Positions 27,053-35,444 of a stretch of DNA of 64,000 bases are shown one piece after another. The stretch covers positions 62,001 through 126,000 of the forward strand of contig CAZSFZ010000004.1 of NCBI GenBank assembly GCA_964606385.1. The letters run 5' to 3'. Origin of the DNA: Aquincolibacterium sp964606385. Its GTDB lineage: Bacteria > Omnitrophota > Omnitrophia > Omnitrophales > Aquincolibacteriaceae. Position 1 is the first letter of the stretch. Each line of letters starts with the position of its first letter. The translations under genes and the position numbers were made by a program. A model generated the notes under the pieces. The model was not told the DNA's origin and did not search any database. It was given only the letters and a program-made list of their open reading frames with translations.

Positions 27053-27168
27053 CAAAAGCCGTGAACCCCGTTCGATCTCTTGAATGACGGGGATGCCTTC
27101 CGGAGAATACATTTCTGTGGGATTTTCTTCCAAGGTCACAACTGCGGTGAATTAGGAGGTCTAACGGG

Positions 27169-27843
27169 GTGAACCCTGTTCATTGGTTTTTCCTCATCGG
27201 GACCGTCGGTGTCTCTCTGGTCTTCGCTCTCTACGGACAGTGGGTGCTCTGGAAATACAAGGCGCCTGCGTACAGCACGGCTGTGACCGGATGCGAGATC
27301 GCCCGGTTCGTTCTCGACAAGGCGGGCCTGGTCCAGGTTCCCGTGACCCCGATCAAGCCTTCGGAGGAATATCCCTCCACGGAAGGCCTGTTCCTGGGGG
27401 CCGGGATCTATGAAGGCCGTGATTTTCTTTCCATTCTTGAAGCCGCGCGCCAGGCATTCCTCAAGAGCCAGCTCTCGAACATGACCTTCTGGGTCCGTCT
27501 CAAGCGGCGCATGGCTTTTGTGATCCGTTTCACGGTGCTTGCGGGCTGGGTGCTCCTGATCCTTGGAAATGTTTCCCCCCTTCTCCGGTTTCTCGTGAAC
27601 CTCGGGCTGGGTTGTTTTACCGTCGTGATGGCCCTTGTGATCTTCGACCTTCCGTTCGAGCTTGAGGTGGAGGAGAAAACCTCCAGGCTCCTTAAACATT
27701 CCGGGAACTTTCAGCCCAATGAGATCGTTCATCTCAAGAAGCTGAGCCAGGCGCTGGCGCTCTGGGGTCTTGCGGTGATCATCCGCTCGCCCTTTGATCA
27801 ATATTTCCTCCTAAGAAAAAAGGGGATGGCCCATGGGTTATAA
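27169..27843 (+). CDS. YugP-like membrane protein lacking the zinc-peptidase motif
   Basis: A 224-residue protein resembling the neutral zinc metallopeptidase family of Bacillus YugP: an N-terminal helix, then AYSTAVTGCEIARFVLDKAG, later LFLGAGIYEGRDFLSILEAA, two central helices and IFDLPFELEVEEKTSRLL, each aligning by eye with family blocks. Where YugP has AAHEAGHAIQ, this protein has EAARQAFLKSQ. Both zinc-binding histidines and the catalytic glutamate are absent, so it is probably a non-catalytic relative. The GTG start at 27169 follows AGGAGG. The last 11 nt overlap the UbiD-family gene, so translation of the menaquinone genes may be coupled to it. The family assignment is from memory. 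Confidence 0.7.
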   Translation: MNPVHWFFLIGTVGVSLVFALYGQWVLWKYKAPAYSTAVTGCEIARFVLDKAGLVQVPVTPIKPSEEYPSTEGLFLGAGIYEGRDFLSILEAARQAFLKSQLSNMTFWVRLKRRMAFVIRFTVLAGWVLLILGNVSPLLRFLVNLGLGCFTVVMALVIFDLPFELEVEEKTSRLLKHSGNFQPNEIVHLKKLSQALALWGLAVIIRSPFDQYFLLRKKGMAHGL

Positions 27844-29386
27844 AAATCTAAGGGAATTCCTGAAAGCTTTGCGCGAAGCGGACGAGCTTGTCGAGGTGAA
27901 GGCTCCGGTGGATCCCGTGCTGGAAGTGACGGAGATCTACGACCGCATCGTAAAGAAAGAAGGCCCCGCGCTGCTTTTTTCGAACGTGAAGGGGTCCTCG
28001 ATCCCGCTTGCGATCAATCTCTTTGGTTCTCAAAAACGGATGAGCATGGCGCTCGGGGTGGGATCCATTTCCGAGATCGCGGAACGCATTCATTCCTTCC
28101 TGGACTTAAAACCCCCTCGCGGCCTTTTTGAAAAACTCGCGATGATTCCCAAACTTTCGGAGCTGAACGCGGTACTCCCGAAATTCGTCAAACGCGCACC
28201 TTGCCAGGAAAAAGTGATCCTCGCGGGGGAAGGCAAGTCCAATCCTCCATTAGAAAATTTAAAGGTTAATTGGACTAGTCCTGGCAACCTTCTACCAGAA
28301 GAAAATAGATGCCAGGGCAAGATGCTGGACGCGCTGCCTCTGATTCAATGCTGGCCCAAGGACGGAGGAAAATTCATCACATTCCCGCTCGTGATCACCA
28401 AAGATCCCGAAACGAACCAGCGTAATTGCGGGCTTTACCGGATGCACGTCTATGACGACCGGACGACCGGGATGCATTGGCAGATCCATAAGGACGGCGC
28501 GGAGCACTTCCGCAAGCTCGGTAAAGGAAGCAAGGGGCGCTTACCGGTGGCTTGTGTGATCGGGGCCGATCCGGCGACCATGTTCGCGGCGGCCTGCCCG
28601 CTCCCGAGCGGTCTGGATGAGCTGATGCTTGCGGGGTTCCTGCGCAAGAAATCCGTGGAGCTTGTGAAATGCAAGACGATCGATCTGGAGGTGCCCGCGG
28701 AGGCTGAGATCGTGCTCGAAGGTTATGTCGAAGAAGGGGAGATGCGGCTGGAAGGGCCTTTTGGCGACCATACGGGGTTTTACTCCCGCGCGAAAGATTT
28801 TCCGGTGTTCCATCTCACCTGCATAACGCACCGCAAGGACCCCGTCTACGTGACGACCGTGGTGGGCCGGCCCCCGATGGAAGACTGCTATATGGGCAAG
28901 GCCATTGAACGGATCTTTTTACCGATGATCCAGAAACAATTTCCCGAGATCACCGACATTCATCTTCCGTGGGAAGGGGCGTTCCACAATTGTCTGATCG
29001 TCGCGATCAAGAAAAGTTATCCCGAACAAGGCAAAAAGATCATTCACGCGATCTGGGGCCTGGGACAGATGATGTTCTCCAAAATGATCGTGGTGCTCGA
29101 CCACGACACGAACATTCAGGATCTGAAAGAAGTTTCATGGCGGGTGCTGAACAATATGGACCCGAAGCGCGACATTGTTTTCGGGGAAGGGCCGCTCGAT
29201 GAGCTGGACCACGGGGCTGCCAAGGATTTCGCGGGCTCCAAGATCGGGATCGATGCTACGCGTAAAAACGAAACGGAAGGGATGCAGCGTCCCTGGCCCG
29301 AAGATATCAGCATGACGGATGAGATCAAACGCAGGGTCGAGGACCGCTGGCGCGAGTACGGGCTGGATGAAAAATATCTTCGCTAA
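27833..29386 (+). CDS. UbiD-family decarboxylase, likely menaquinone biosynthesis
   Basis: A prenylated-FMN-dependent non-oxidative decarboxylase of 517 residues. Family blocks include the N-terminal DPVLEVTEIYDRIVKKEGPA, ALLFSNVKGS, YRMHVYDDRTTGMHWQIHKD with metal and cofactor contacts, the catalytic region EGPFGDHTGFYS, and VVGRPPMEDCYMGKA. Placed next to UbiA, UbiX, MqnA and MqnC genes, it most likely decarboxylates the prenylated dihydroxynaphthoate intermediate in the futalosine pathway (MqnL role, inferred). Its cofactor would come from the UbiX encoded downstream. It overlaps its neighbours on both sides. Confidence 0.93.
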   Translation: MGYKNLREFLKALREADELVEVKAPVDPVLEVTEIYDRIVKKEGPALLFSNVKGSSIPLAINLFGSQKRMSMALGVGSISEIAERIHSFLDLKPPRGLFEKLAMIPKLSELNAVLPKFVKRAPCQEKVILAGEGKSNPPLENLKVNWTSPGNLLPEENRCQGKMLDALPLIQCWPKDGGKFITFPLVITKDPETNQRNCGLYRMHVYDDRTTGMHWQIHKDGAEHFRKLGKGSKGRLPVACVIGADPATMFAAACPLPSGLDELMLAGFLRKKSVELVKCKTIDLEVPAEAEIVLEGYVEEGEMRLEGPFGDHTGFYSRAKDFPVFHLTCITHRKDPVYVTTVVGRPPMEDCYMGKAIERIFLPMIQKQFPEITDIHLPWEGAFHNCLIVAIKKSYPEQGKKIIHAIWGLGQMMFSKMIVVLDHDTNIQDLKEVSWRVLNNMDPKRDIVFGEGPLDELDHGAAKDFAGSKIGIDATRKNETEGMQRPWPEDISMTDEIKRRVEDRWREYGLDEKYLR

Positions 29387-30227
29387 ATTCGATCTGTTTT
29401 TTGAGATGATCAAGTTCGAGCATTCGGTCTTTGCGCTGCCGTTCGCTTATCTCGGACTTTTCTTTGCGGAAAAGAAGGTCCCAAGTTTTTTTCTTTTCTT
29501 CTGGATCACGGTGGCGATGGTCAGTTTTCGAACGATGGCCATGAGCCTTAACCGGTTGCTGGACCGGGAGATCGACGCGGAAAATCCGAGAACCCGGGAG
29601 CGGGCGCTTCCACGGAAGAAAATTAAGACAAGTTTCGTATGGGCGGCCGCATTTCTTTCGCTCCTTGTTTTTGAATGGAGCGCCTGGCGGCTCGGGCTTT
29701 TGTGTTTCCGGCTTTCTCCCGTCCCGGTGGCGTTGGCGTGTTTTTATCCCTTCACCAAGCGTTTTACCTGGTTTTCGCATTTTGTGCTGGGGCTGATCCT
29801 CGGGATCGCGCCTTATGGCGCCTGGATCGCAAGCCGCCAGGCTTTCGGATGGGTGCCGGCATTCCTGACCGCGGGCGTGATGATGTGGGTTGCGGGTTTT
29901 GATATGATCTACGCGTTGCAGGACACCGAATTTGACCGAAAACGGGGTCTTTACTCCGTGCCGGCAAAATTCGGTGAGAGCCGCACGCTCGGGTTCACCC
30001 CATTATTGCACGCCGCGACAGTACTTTGCTGGGCCATGGCCGGTTTTTTGAACGGTTCGGGTTGGATCTTTTGGCTGGGGCTGGTGCTGGTCGCGTATTT
30101 TTTGATCCGGGAACACCGGTTGATCCGTTCTTTCGGGATCGCCAAAATAAACGAAGCTTTTTTTGTGATGAACGCCGTGGTGAGTCTTATGATCTTCGCG
30201 GCCGCCGTTTTGGACATCCTTCTTTAA
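29367..30227 (+). CDS. UbiA-family prenyltransferase, likely menaquinone biosynthesis
   Basis: An integral membrane enzyme (286 aa, eight to nine hydrophobic segments) that transfers a prenyl chain to an aromatic acceptor. Both Asp-rich motifs are present: NRLLDREID near residue 65 and DMIYALQDTEFD near 180. The ATG at 29367 is chosen since the protein then begins like family members; the frame is open back to 29319 inside the UbiD gene. It overlaps that gene by 20 nt. With MqnA and MqnC close by, the acceptor is probably 1,4-dihydroxy-6-naphthoate (MqnP role, inferred). Confidence 0.92.
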   Translation: MKNIFAKFDLFFEMIKFEHSVFALPFAYLGLFFAEKKVPSFFLFFWITVAMVSFRTMAMSLNRLLDREIDAENPRTRERALPRKKIKTSFVWAAAFLSLLVFEWSAWRLGLLCFRLSPVPVALACFYPFTKRFTWFSHFVLGLILGIAPYGAWIASRQAFGWVPAFLTAGVMMWVAGFDMIYALQDTEFDRKRGLYSVPAKFGESRTLGFTPLLHAATVLCWAMAGFLNGSGWIFWLGLVLVAYFLIREHRLIRSFGIAKINEAFFVMNAVVSLMIFAAAVLDILL

Positions 30228-30241
30228 CCAGGGAGTCGATT

Positions 30242-30850
30242 TTGAAACCTTACATTATCGCGATGACAGGAGCAAGCGGGTCGACTTACGGAGTGCGGCT
30301 CCTGCAGACCCTCATTGAAATGAAAATCCCTGTGGAGTTTGTTGTTTCGGACACGGCGAAGATCGTTCTCAGAGAAGAGCCGGTGTATATTCCAGACCAC
30401 CTCCGAGGTGTGTTTGATCGCACCTCGGAGGTGTCCGGGGTTCATTGGAACGACTTTCATGACTTCACGGCGCCGATCGCGAGCGGTTCGTACCCGGCGG
30501 AGGGGATGGTCGTGATCCCGTGCAGTATGGGAACGCTTGGGGCGATCGCCTCGGGGCTTAGCCAGAATCTCATCCATCGCGCGGCGGACTGCACGATCAA
30601 GGAGGGGCGCAAGCTCATCCTGGTGCCGCGGGAAACACCGCTTTCAGCCATCCATCTTGAGAACATGCTGAAACTTTCGCGGCTCGGGGTCCGGATCGTT
30701 CCGGCAATGCCCGCCTTTTATTCAGGTCAGCAGACGGTGCAGGAACTTGTGGATTTTATGGTGGGAAAGACGCTCGATCAGATGGGGATCCCGCATGCGC
30801 TTTATCCCCGATGGGTCGGGAAAATACAGCCTATAGCTGATGGCCAATAG
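30242..30850 (+). CDS. ubiX: UbiX-type flavin prenyltransferase
   Basis: Makes prenylated FMN, the cofactor of the UbiD enzyme encoded upstream. The 202-residue protein begins with the FMN loop AMTGASGSTYGVRLLQ, and has PCSMGTLGAIASG, HRAADCTIKEGRKLILVPRE and the C-terminal MPAFYSG. The TTG start at 30242 is preceded by AGGGAG 6 nt upstream. Two oddities: residues about 52-65 are encoded by a 36-nt palindromic stretch that makes this loop roughly ten residues longer than in E. coli UbiX (from memory), and the last residues and stop lie in the left arm of an intergenic inverted repeat. Confidence 0.94.
   Translation: MKPYIIAMTGASGSTYGVRLLQTLIEMKIPVEFVVSDTAKIVLREEPVYIPDHLRGVFDRTSEVSGVHWNDFHDFTAPIASGSYPAEGMVVIPCSMGTLGAIASGLSQNLIHRAADCTIKEGRKLILVPRETPLSAIHLENMLKLSRLGVRIVPAMPAFYSGQQTVQELVDFMVGKTLDQMGIPHALYPRWVGKIQPIADGQ
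30398..30433. repeat. Palindromic 36-nt stretch inside ubiX
   Basis: CACCTCCGAGGTG (30398-30410) and its exact reverse complement CACCTCGGAGGTG (30421-30433) flank a 10-nt loop. The length is a multiple of three and the frame stays open. The core ACCTCCGAGGTG appears again in mqnC at 32522-32533. Confidence 0.85.
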
Positions 30851-30897
30851 CCGATAGCACCCGTTTTGCTATAGGCTATGAGCTGAGGGCTATAAGC
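30829..30897. repeat. Intergenic inverted repeat at the end of ubiX, GCTATAG word family
   Basis: Two 31-nt arms (30829-30859 and 30867-30897) match at 22 positions around a 7-nt loop. Both are made of repeated words such as CTATAG, GCTGA and AATAGCC. The left arm encodes the end of ubiX including its TAG stop. It may end or stabilise the transcript, but no T-tract is present. Confidence 0.8.
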
Positions 30898-30910
30898 TGA
30901 AAAGGGTCTT

Positions 30911-31759
30911 ATGAAAACGCAAACCAAACTTCGGATCGGGAAGATCCGGTATCTCAACTGCGTTCCATTCTTTTTCGGTCTCGAAGAAACGCTTCGGGCG
31001 AAAGGGCTCGAGATGGATATGAATTTTTTTGAGTCCTATCCGGTCGAAATCAATCAGGCGATGGAGCGGGGGGAGGTCGACGCGGCACCGGTCTCGTCCC
31101 TCGAGTACCTCCAGCATCAGGAGGATTATCTTCTGTTGCCGGACCTCGCGATCGGAACGCGTCTTTTCGTGCGCAGCGTGCTCCTTCTCTCCAAGAAAAA
31201 GATCGAACAGCTCAATCACGCGGTGATCGCTCTTTCCAGGGAAAGCATGAGCTCCGCCGGGCTGGTGCGGATCCTTCTTTCAAAAAAATATGACCACCAG
31301 AACACTTTCGAGGTCACGGACCAGGATCCCGAGGCGATGCTTCAGAAATATCCGGCGGCGCTTGTGATCGGCGATCAGGCCCTTTTTTGCCAGCCTAAAG
31401 AATTGATCTATAAGTATGATCTCGGGGAGCTATGGCAATCCTGGTCGGGAAAACCCTTCGTGTTCTCGCTCTGGGTCGTGCGGAGGGACTTTGCCTCCAA
31501 AAATCCGGACATGCTGCGCGCCTTTGTCGACGGCTTGAAAGAGAACCTGCTTGGGAACCTGGCGGATCCGGAAGGCCTCCTGAAAAAAGCGCTCGGGATC
31601 GCCCCTTCCGATAAAAAATTCTGCCAGCTCCTGGGTTATCTTGTGAATCTTCAGTATACGCTCGATCAGGACATGAAAGATGGCGTCACGCGTTTTTTTG
31701 AGTTGGCCCATGGAGAAGGCCTCGCGCCGGCACCCCAGCCCCTGCAATTTTTTTCCTAA
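30911..31759 (+). CDS. mqnA: Chorismate dehydratase
   Basis: First enzyme of the futalosine route to menaquinone: dehydrates chorismate to 3-enolpyruvoyl-benzoate. The 282-residue protein shows the periplasmic-binding-like fold of MqnA, beginning RIGKIRYLNCVPFFFGL, then GEVDAAPVSSLEYLQ, LSRESMSSAGLVRILL, and LVIGDQALF. GGTCTT precedes the ATG. It is followed without gap by mqnC. Its substrate-ring pocket residues look family-like; nothing is truncated. Confidence 0.93.
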   Translation: MKTQTKLRIGKIRYLNCVPFFFGLEETLRAKGLEMDMNFFESYPVEINQAMERGEVDAAPVSSLEYLQHQEDYLLLPDLAIGTRLFVRSVLLLSKKKIEQLNHAVIALSRESMSSAGLVRILLSKKYDHQNTFEVTDQDPEAMLQKYPAALVIGDQALFCQPKELIYKYDLGELWQSWSGKPFVFSLWVVRRDFASKNPDMLRAFVDGLKENLLGNLADPEGLLKKALGIAPSDKKFCQLLGYLVNLQYTLDQDMKDGVTRFFELAHGEGLAPAPQPLQFFS

Positions 31760-32878
31760 ATGCCTGATTATCCGAGAATCCTTGAAAAACGCCTGAATGG
31801 CGAACGCCTTTCTCCGGAGGAGGGGCAGGAGCTTTATGGCTGCGATCTTTTAACGCTGGGTCAGGCCGCCCAAAAGCTTACCCGGCGGCTCATGCCAAAT
31901 GCGGTGACCTTTGTCGTGGACCGCAATATCAGTTATACAAATGTTTGCACGATCGGCTGCGATTTCTGCGCCTTTCATTGTTCTCCCGACGCTCCTGAGG
32001 CCTATGTGCTATCCCGGGATCAAATTCTTGAGAAAGTCCGTGAGCTGGCCGAACTCGGGGGGACCCAGGTCCTGATCCAGGGCGGCATCCATCCGGATCT
32101 TGGTCTCGATGACTATCTTGATGTGGTCGGGGCCATTCATCAAAAATTCCCAAAGATCCACATTCATTCGTTTTCCGCGATCGAGATGGATGTGCTCGCG
32201 AAAAAAAGCGGCATTTCTTTACCCGAGCTTTTCCGGAGGTTCAAAGAGGCAGGCCTTAGTTCTCTGCCGGGAGGCGGAGCGGAGATCCTGGTGGAACGGG
32301 TCCGGAAACGGATCAGTCCCGCAAAGATATCCTCCGAGCGATGGCTGGAGGTCATGAGGACGGCGCATGAGGCGGGGCTGAAGTCGACGGCCACCATGGT
32401 ATTCGGGCATGTCGAAACCAAAGAAGAACGCATCACGCATCTGGTCCGGCTGCGTGCATTGCAGGATGAAACGAAGGGCTTCCGGGCGTTCATTCCCTGG
32501 AGCTTCGTCCCACCCAAAAATACCTCCGAGGTGAAATCGGGTGAGCGGCACGCCACACCCCGGGGGTGGAGTATGGCGGGGCTGTCTTCCGTCGGGGGCG
32601 ATGATTATCTCAAAACCGTGGCGATCTCAAGGCTCATGCTCGACAATATCGAACACATCCAAAGCGGCTGGCTGACCGAGGGGATGAAGCTCGGGCAGAT
32701 CGCGCTTGCGTTCGGCTGCGATGACATGGGCGGGACATTGATCGAAGATAAGGTGTTGGAGCCGACCGGCATCAAGGTCCGCACGCGCCGGGAAGACCTG
32801 ATCCGGCTGATCCGGGATGCGGGTTTTATTCCGGTCCAGCGGGATACCCACTATAACAAGGTCAGGATCTGCGGATGA
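31760..32878 (+). CDS. mqnC: Cyclic dehypoxanthine futalosine synthase (radical SAM)
   Basis: Radical SAM enzyme that closes the ring of dehypoxanthine futalosine. The iron-sulfur motif is C63, C67 and C70 (CTIGCDFC), followed by SAM-binding and barrel blocks such as GGTQVLIQGGIHPDLGL, SLPGGGAEILVERVRKRISP and TATMVFGHVE. These favour MqnC over MqnE. Between NT and DDYLKTVAISRLMLDN the loop is longer than I remember for the family and its DNA is palindrome-rich, including ACCTCCGAGGTG, also found in ubiX. Its last 4 nt overlap the GNAT gene. mqnB, mqnD and mqnE are not in this window. Confidence 0.93.
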   Translation: MPDYPRILEKRLNGERLSPEEGQELYGCDLLTLGQAAQKLTRRLMPNAVTFVVDRNISYTNVCTIGCDFCAFHCSPDAPEAYVLSRDQILEKVRELAELGGTQVLIQGGIHPDLGLDDYLDVVGAIHQKFPKIHIHSFSAIEMDVLAKKSGISLPELFRRFKEAGLSSLPGGGAEILVERVRKRISPAKISSERWLEVMRTAHEAGLKSTATMVFGHVETKEERITHLVRLRALQDETKGFRAFIPWSFVPPKNTSEVKSGERHATPRGWSMAGLSSVGGDDYLKTVAISRLMLDNIEHIQSGWLTEGMKLGQIALAFGCDDMGGTLIEDKVLEPTGIKVRTRREDLIRLIRDAGFIPVQRDTHYNKVRICG

Positions 32879-33369
32879 AGATCACGGCTGTATCGGGTCC
32901 TGAAGCGATTGAGAGGGTCTCGCGCCTGGCGGGGGAGATATGGCCGGAACACTATGCGCCGATCGTGGGGCCTGATCAGGTCGCGTATATGCTTCAAAAG
33001 TTCCAGACACCGGAGGCGATCGCCGCGAGTATCGAGGACGGCACGCTTTATTATCTTGTTCAGATCCGCGGCAAGGATGCGGGATACCTCGCGGTCCGCG
33101 CCCAAAAAGATCAGGACGAATTATTCTTGAGCAAGATCTACCTGAGAGCGGATGAGCGGGGCGAAGGTTTCGGCCGCCGGATGCTGGATTTTGCGGAAAC
33201 GCTCGCCGGGAAAATGAACCTGTCAAAGATCGGCCTGAAGGTCCATAAAAAGAACCCCAGCGTACGGATCTATGAGAAAATGGGTTTTAGGATCACCGAA
33301 CCGGTCACCCAGGATATCGGGGGCGGGTTCATCCTTGATGATTTTAAAATGGAGAAGATCCTTTCATGA
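32875..33369 (+). CDS. GNAT family N-acetyltransferase
   Basis: A 164-residue acetyl-CoA-dependent transferase. The central strand and pyrophosphate loop read LSKIYLRADERGEGFGRRML (about 82-101), and the end AVRIYEKMGF-like segment (SVRIYEKMGFRITEPV) is typical of the fold. The acceptor is unknown. It sits between mqnC and menG with 4-nt overlaps on both sides, so it is expressed with the menaquinone genes, though no known step needs it. Confidence 0.88.
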   Translation: MKITAVSGPEAIERVSRLAGEIWPEHYAPIVGPDQVAYMLQKFQTPEAIAASIEDGTLYYLVQIRGKDAGYLAVRAQKDQDELFLSKIYLRADERGEGFGRRMLDFAETLAGKMNLSKIGLKVHKKNPSVRIYEKMGFRITEPVTQDIGGGFILDDFKMEKILS

Positions 33370-34076
33370 CAGAGCGGAATTATATTTCTCCCGATAAAAA
33401 ATTTATCCGGGACGCTTTTGATTCGATCACGCCGCGTTATGATCAGTTGAACCAGATCCTGAGTTTCGGGATGTCGGAGGCATGGCGCAAGAAATCCGCC
33501 AAGATCATTCTCGCCGATCCCGGTTTTTCTCCCAAAACGATCCTCGATCTCGGTTGCGGGACGGGGAAGTTCCTGGATTGTTTCCTGCGAAGCAGGTCCT
33601 GGGAAAACGCGACCGGGGTGGATTTTTCGGTCTCCATGCTTCAAAAAGCGCGCGAGACGGTCCGGGGGAATGTCCTGTGGCTTCAGGAAGATTTTGAAAG
33701 CCTGCCATTCCTTGAATCGAGTTTTGATCTCGTGATCTCAGGGTTCACGCTCCGCAGTGTTCAGAAGCTTCCCGAATTCCTGACGGGTGTTCACCGTGTC
33801 CTGACCCCGGGTGGGAAGGCGGCATTTCTCGACCTGACAAGACCCAGGAATTTTTGGATCCGGCTCTTTTTTTATCCTTATGTGAAATTCATCCTACCGT
33901 TCTTAGGTTGGCTTATCTCGGGTCAGCTGAAGGCCTATGGCTTTCTTTCGGGATCCGTCCGGCAATTCCAGCCTCCGGAAGAAACGGTCAAGGCGATGCA
34001 GGCGGCCGGATTCAGGGACCTTACGACTAAAAGCTTTGCTTTTGGGTCCGCTACGCTTATCATAGGGCGAAAATAA
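33366..34076 (+). CDS. menG: Demethylmenaquinone methyltransferase (UbiE/MenG)
   Basis: SAM-dependent C-methyltransferase for the last step of menaquinone synthesis. The N-terminal family block DAFDSITPRYDQLNQILSFG (about 17-36) is followed by motif I ILDLGCGTGKFL, GVDFSVSMLQKA and ISGFTLRSVQ, as in UbiE. The length is 236 residues. It overlaps the GNAT gene by 4 nt. With UbiD-, UbiA-, UbiX-like, MqnA and MqnC genes just upstream, menaquinone is the likely substrate. Confidence 0.93.
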   Translation: MTERNYISPDKKFIRDAFDSITPRYDQLNQILSFGMSEAWRKKSAKIILADPGFSPKTILDLGCGTGKFLDCFLRSRSWENATGVDFSVSMLQKARETVRGNVLWLQEDFESLPFLESSFDLVISGFTLRSVQKLPEFLTGVHRVLTPGGKAAFLDLTRPRNFWIRLFFYPYVKFILPFLGWLISGQLKAYGFLSGSVRQFQPPEETVKAMQAAGFRDLTTKSFAFGSATLIIGRK

Positions 34077-34084
34077 CCCCGAAC

Positions 34085-34543
34085 ATGACGACTCCAGACG
34101 AAAAAATCACACAATTGGGACTGTCTTTGCCCCCCGCGCCGAAACCTTTGGGGATCTATAAGCCATTCGTGGTTTCAGGAAAACTGGCATTCCTGAGCGG
34201 CCAGATCTCCAAAGACGCCGACGGCAAGGTTTTGACTGGGAAGGTTGGGAAAGAACTTTCCTTGGACCAAGGAAAGGCGGCGGCGAGACTTGCGGCGCTC
34301 AATGCCTTGAGCATCATGAAGCACTTGATCGGTTTTGAAAAGATCGAACGGGTCGTCAAAATGACGGGTTTTGTGAATGCCGCGCCTGATTTTTATGAGA
34401 TCCCCGCGGTAGTCAATGGAGCCTCGGAACTATTGGCGGAGGTTTTCGGGGAAGCGGGGTCTCATGCACGGTCGGCCGTTGGGATGGCCAGCCTTCCGAT
34501 GAACGCCGCGGTCGAGATCGAGCTTGTCGTAGAACTCAAATAA
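34085..34543 (+). CDS. RidA family protein
   Basis: A 152-residue YjgF/YER057c/UK114 protein. Members deaminate reactive enamine/imine intermediates formed by PLP enzymes. The pattern LAFLSGQISKDADGKVLTGK, later VVKMTGFVNAAPDFYEIP and the conserved Arg in HARSAVGMASLP are present. The form with ARSAVG and LPMNAAVEIE belongs to the longer RidA subgroup, in which deaminase activity is not always proven. It follows menG by 8 nt. Confidence 0.92.
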   Translation: MTTPDEKITQLGLSLPPAPKPLGIYKPFVVSGKLAFLSGQISKDADGKVLTGKVGKELSLDQGKAAARLAALNALSIMKHLIGFEKIERVVKMTGFVNAAPDFYEIPAVVNGASELLAEVFGEAGSHARSAVGMASLPMNAAVEIELVVELK

Positions 34544-34557
34544 CAGAAAGGTCTTTC

Positions 34558-35442
34558 GTGAAAGGTTTTTTAAAATTCATTGCGATCTTTGGGGCGATCT
34601 TGATCCTGAGCGCGGCTTTGGCGCCGCTTTTTTACTATTTTTTCCAGACATTCCATCCCTACAAATTCGAGCGGATCTTCCAACGGATCGTGATGATCCT
34701 CTCTCTTGTCGCGGTCGCCTTTTTCGTCCGGGTCAAAAAAGAAACCCTCGTAAGCTACGGGATCCTCTGGAAGCCGCAAAGCCTTGGGCTTCTTTTGAAG
34801 GGATTCCTGCTCGGCATGCTCGTCTTGGGAACGGTGGGAGTGCTCCGGGTGATCTTCGGCAAAGCGGTTTTTGATCCCGACACTTTTACCGTATGGCAAT
34901 GGGCCGGGAAATTCTTTGCGGCGCTGGCGACCGGCCTTTTGATCGGGGTCATGGAAGAGTTCTTCTTCCGGGGTTTTATTTTCCGCTCGCTCATGCATCT
35001 CCTGAAGAACCGCGTGTTCCTGAGCGTTCTCATTACGACTTCGTTCTACGCGATCATTCATTTCATCGGGATGAAAAAGATCTTTGTCGATTCCACCCCG
35101 GATTTCATCGATGGCCTGCGACTGATCGGCGCGCCTTTTCTCTCGCTCGCGCAATGGCCGCAATTTTGGCCGGAGGCGGTCGGTCTTTTCATGTTCGGCC
35201 TGGCCCTGAACGGCGCCGCCTACAAAAGCGGCTCTCTTTATCCGTCGATCGGGCTCCACGCGGGTTGTGTTTTTTTTGTGAAGCTTGACGATTCCTTTCT
35301 TCAGTTCCATTCTGACCGGACTTTTTTCTGGGGCTCCAAGATCCTCTATGACGGTCTCATGGGATGGCTCTTTTTGGGATTGATGGCGCTCATCCTGTGG
35401 ACGATGCTCAAACCCTCCGGGTCTTCGGCTCCCCAAGGCTAG
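34558..35442 (+). CDS. CPBP family intramembrane glutamic endopeptidase
   Basis: A 294-residue membrane protein with about seven helices. The CPBP/Abi motifs are complete: E133-E134 and R138 in EEFFFRG, the first His in FYAIIHFIG and the second in SIGLHAGCVFF. Such proteases process prenylated or signal proteins or mediate bacteriocin immunity; the substrate here is unknown. The GTG start follows AGAAAGG. Two nt separate it from the Mrp-type gene. Confidence 0.88.
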   Translation: MKGFLKFIAIFGAILILSAALAPLFYYFFQTFHPYKFERIFQRIVMILSLVAVAFFVRVKKETLVSYGILWKPQSLGLLLKGFLLGMLVLGTVGVLRVIFGKAVFDPDTFTVWQWAGKFFAALATGLLIGVMEEFFFRGFIFRSLMHLLKNRVFLSVLITTSFYAIIHFIGMKKIFVDSTPDFIDGLRLIGAPFLSLAQWPQFWPEAVGLFMFGLALNGAAYKSGSLYPSIGLHAGCVFFVKLDDSFLQFHSDRTFFWGSKILYDGLMGWLFLGLMALILWTMLKPSGSSAPQG

Positions 35443-35444
35443 CC

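Noticed and set aside
27041..27168. Additional small gene before the YugP-like gene
   Set aside because: Only a promoter and leader with AGGAGG are seen; no frame with a ribosome-binding site.
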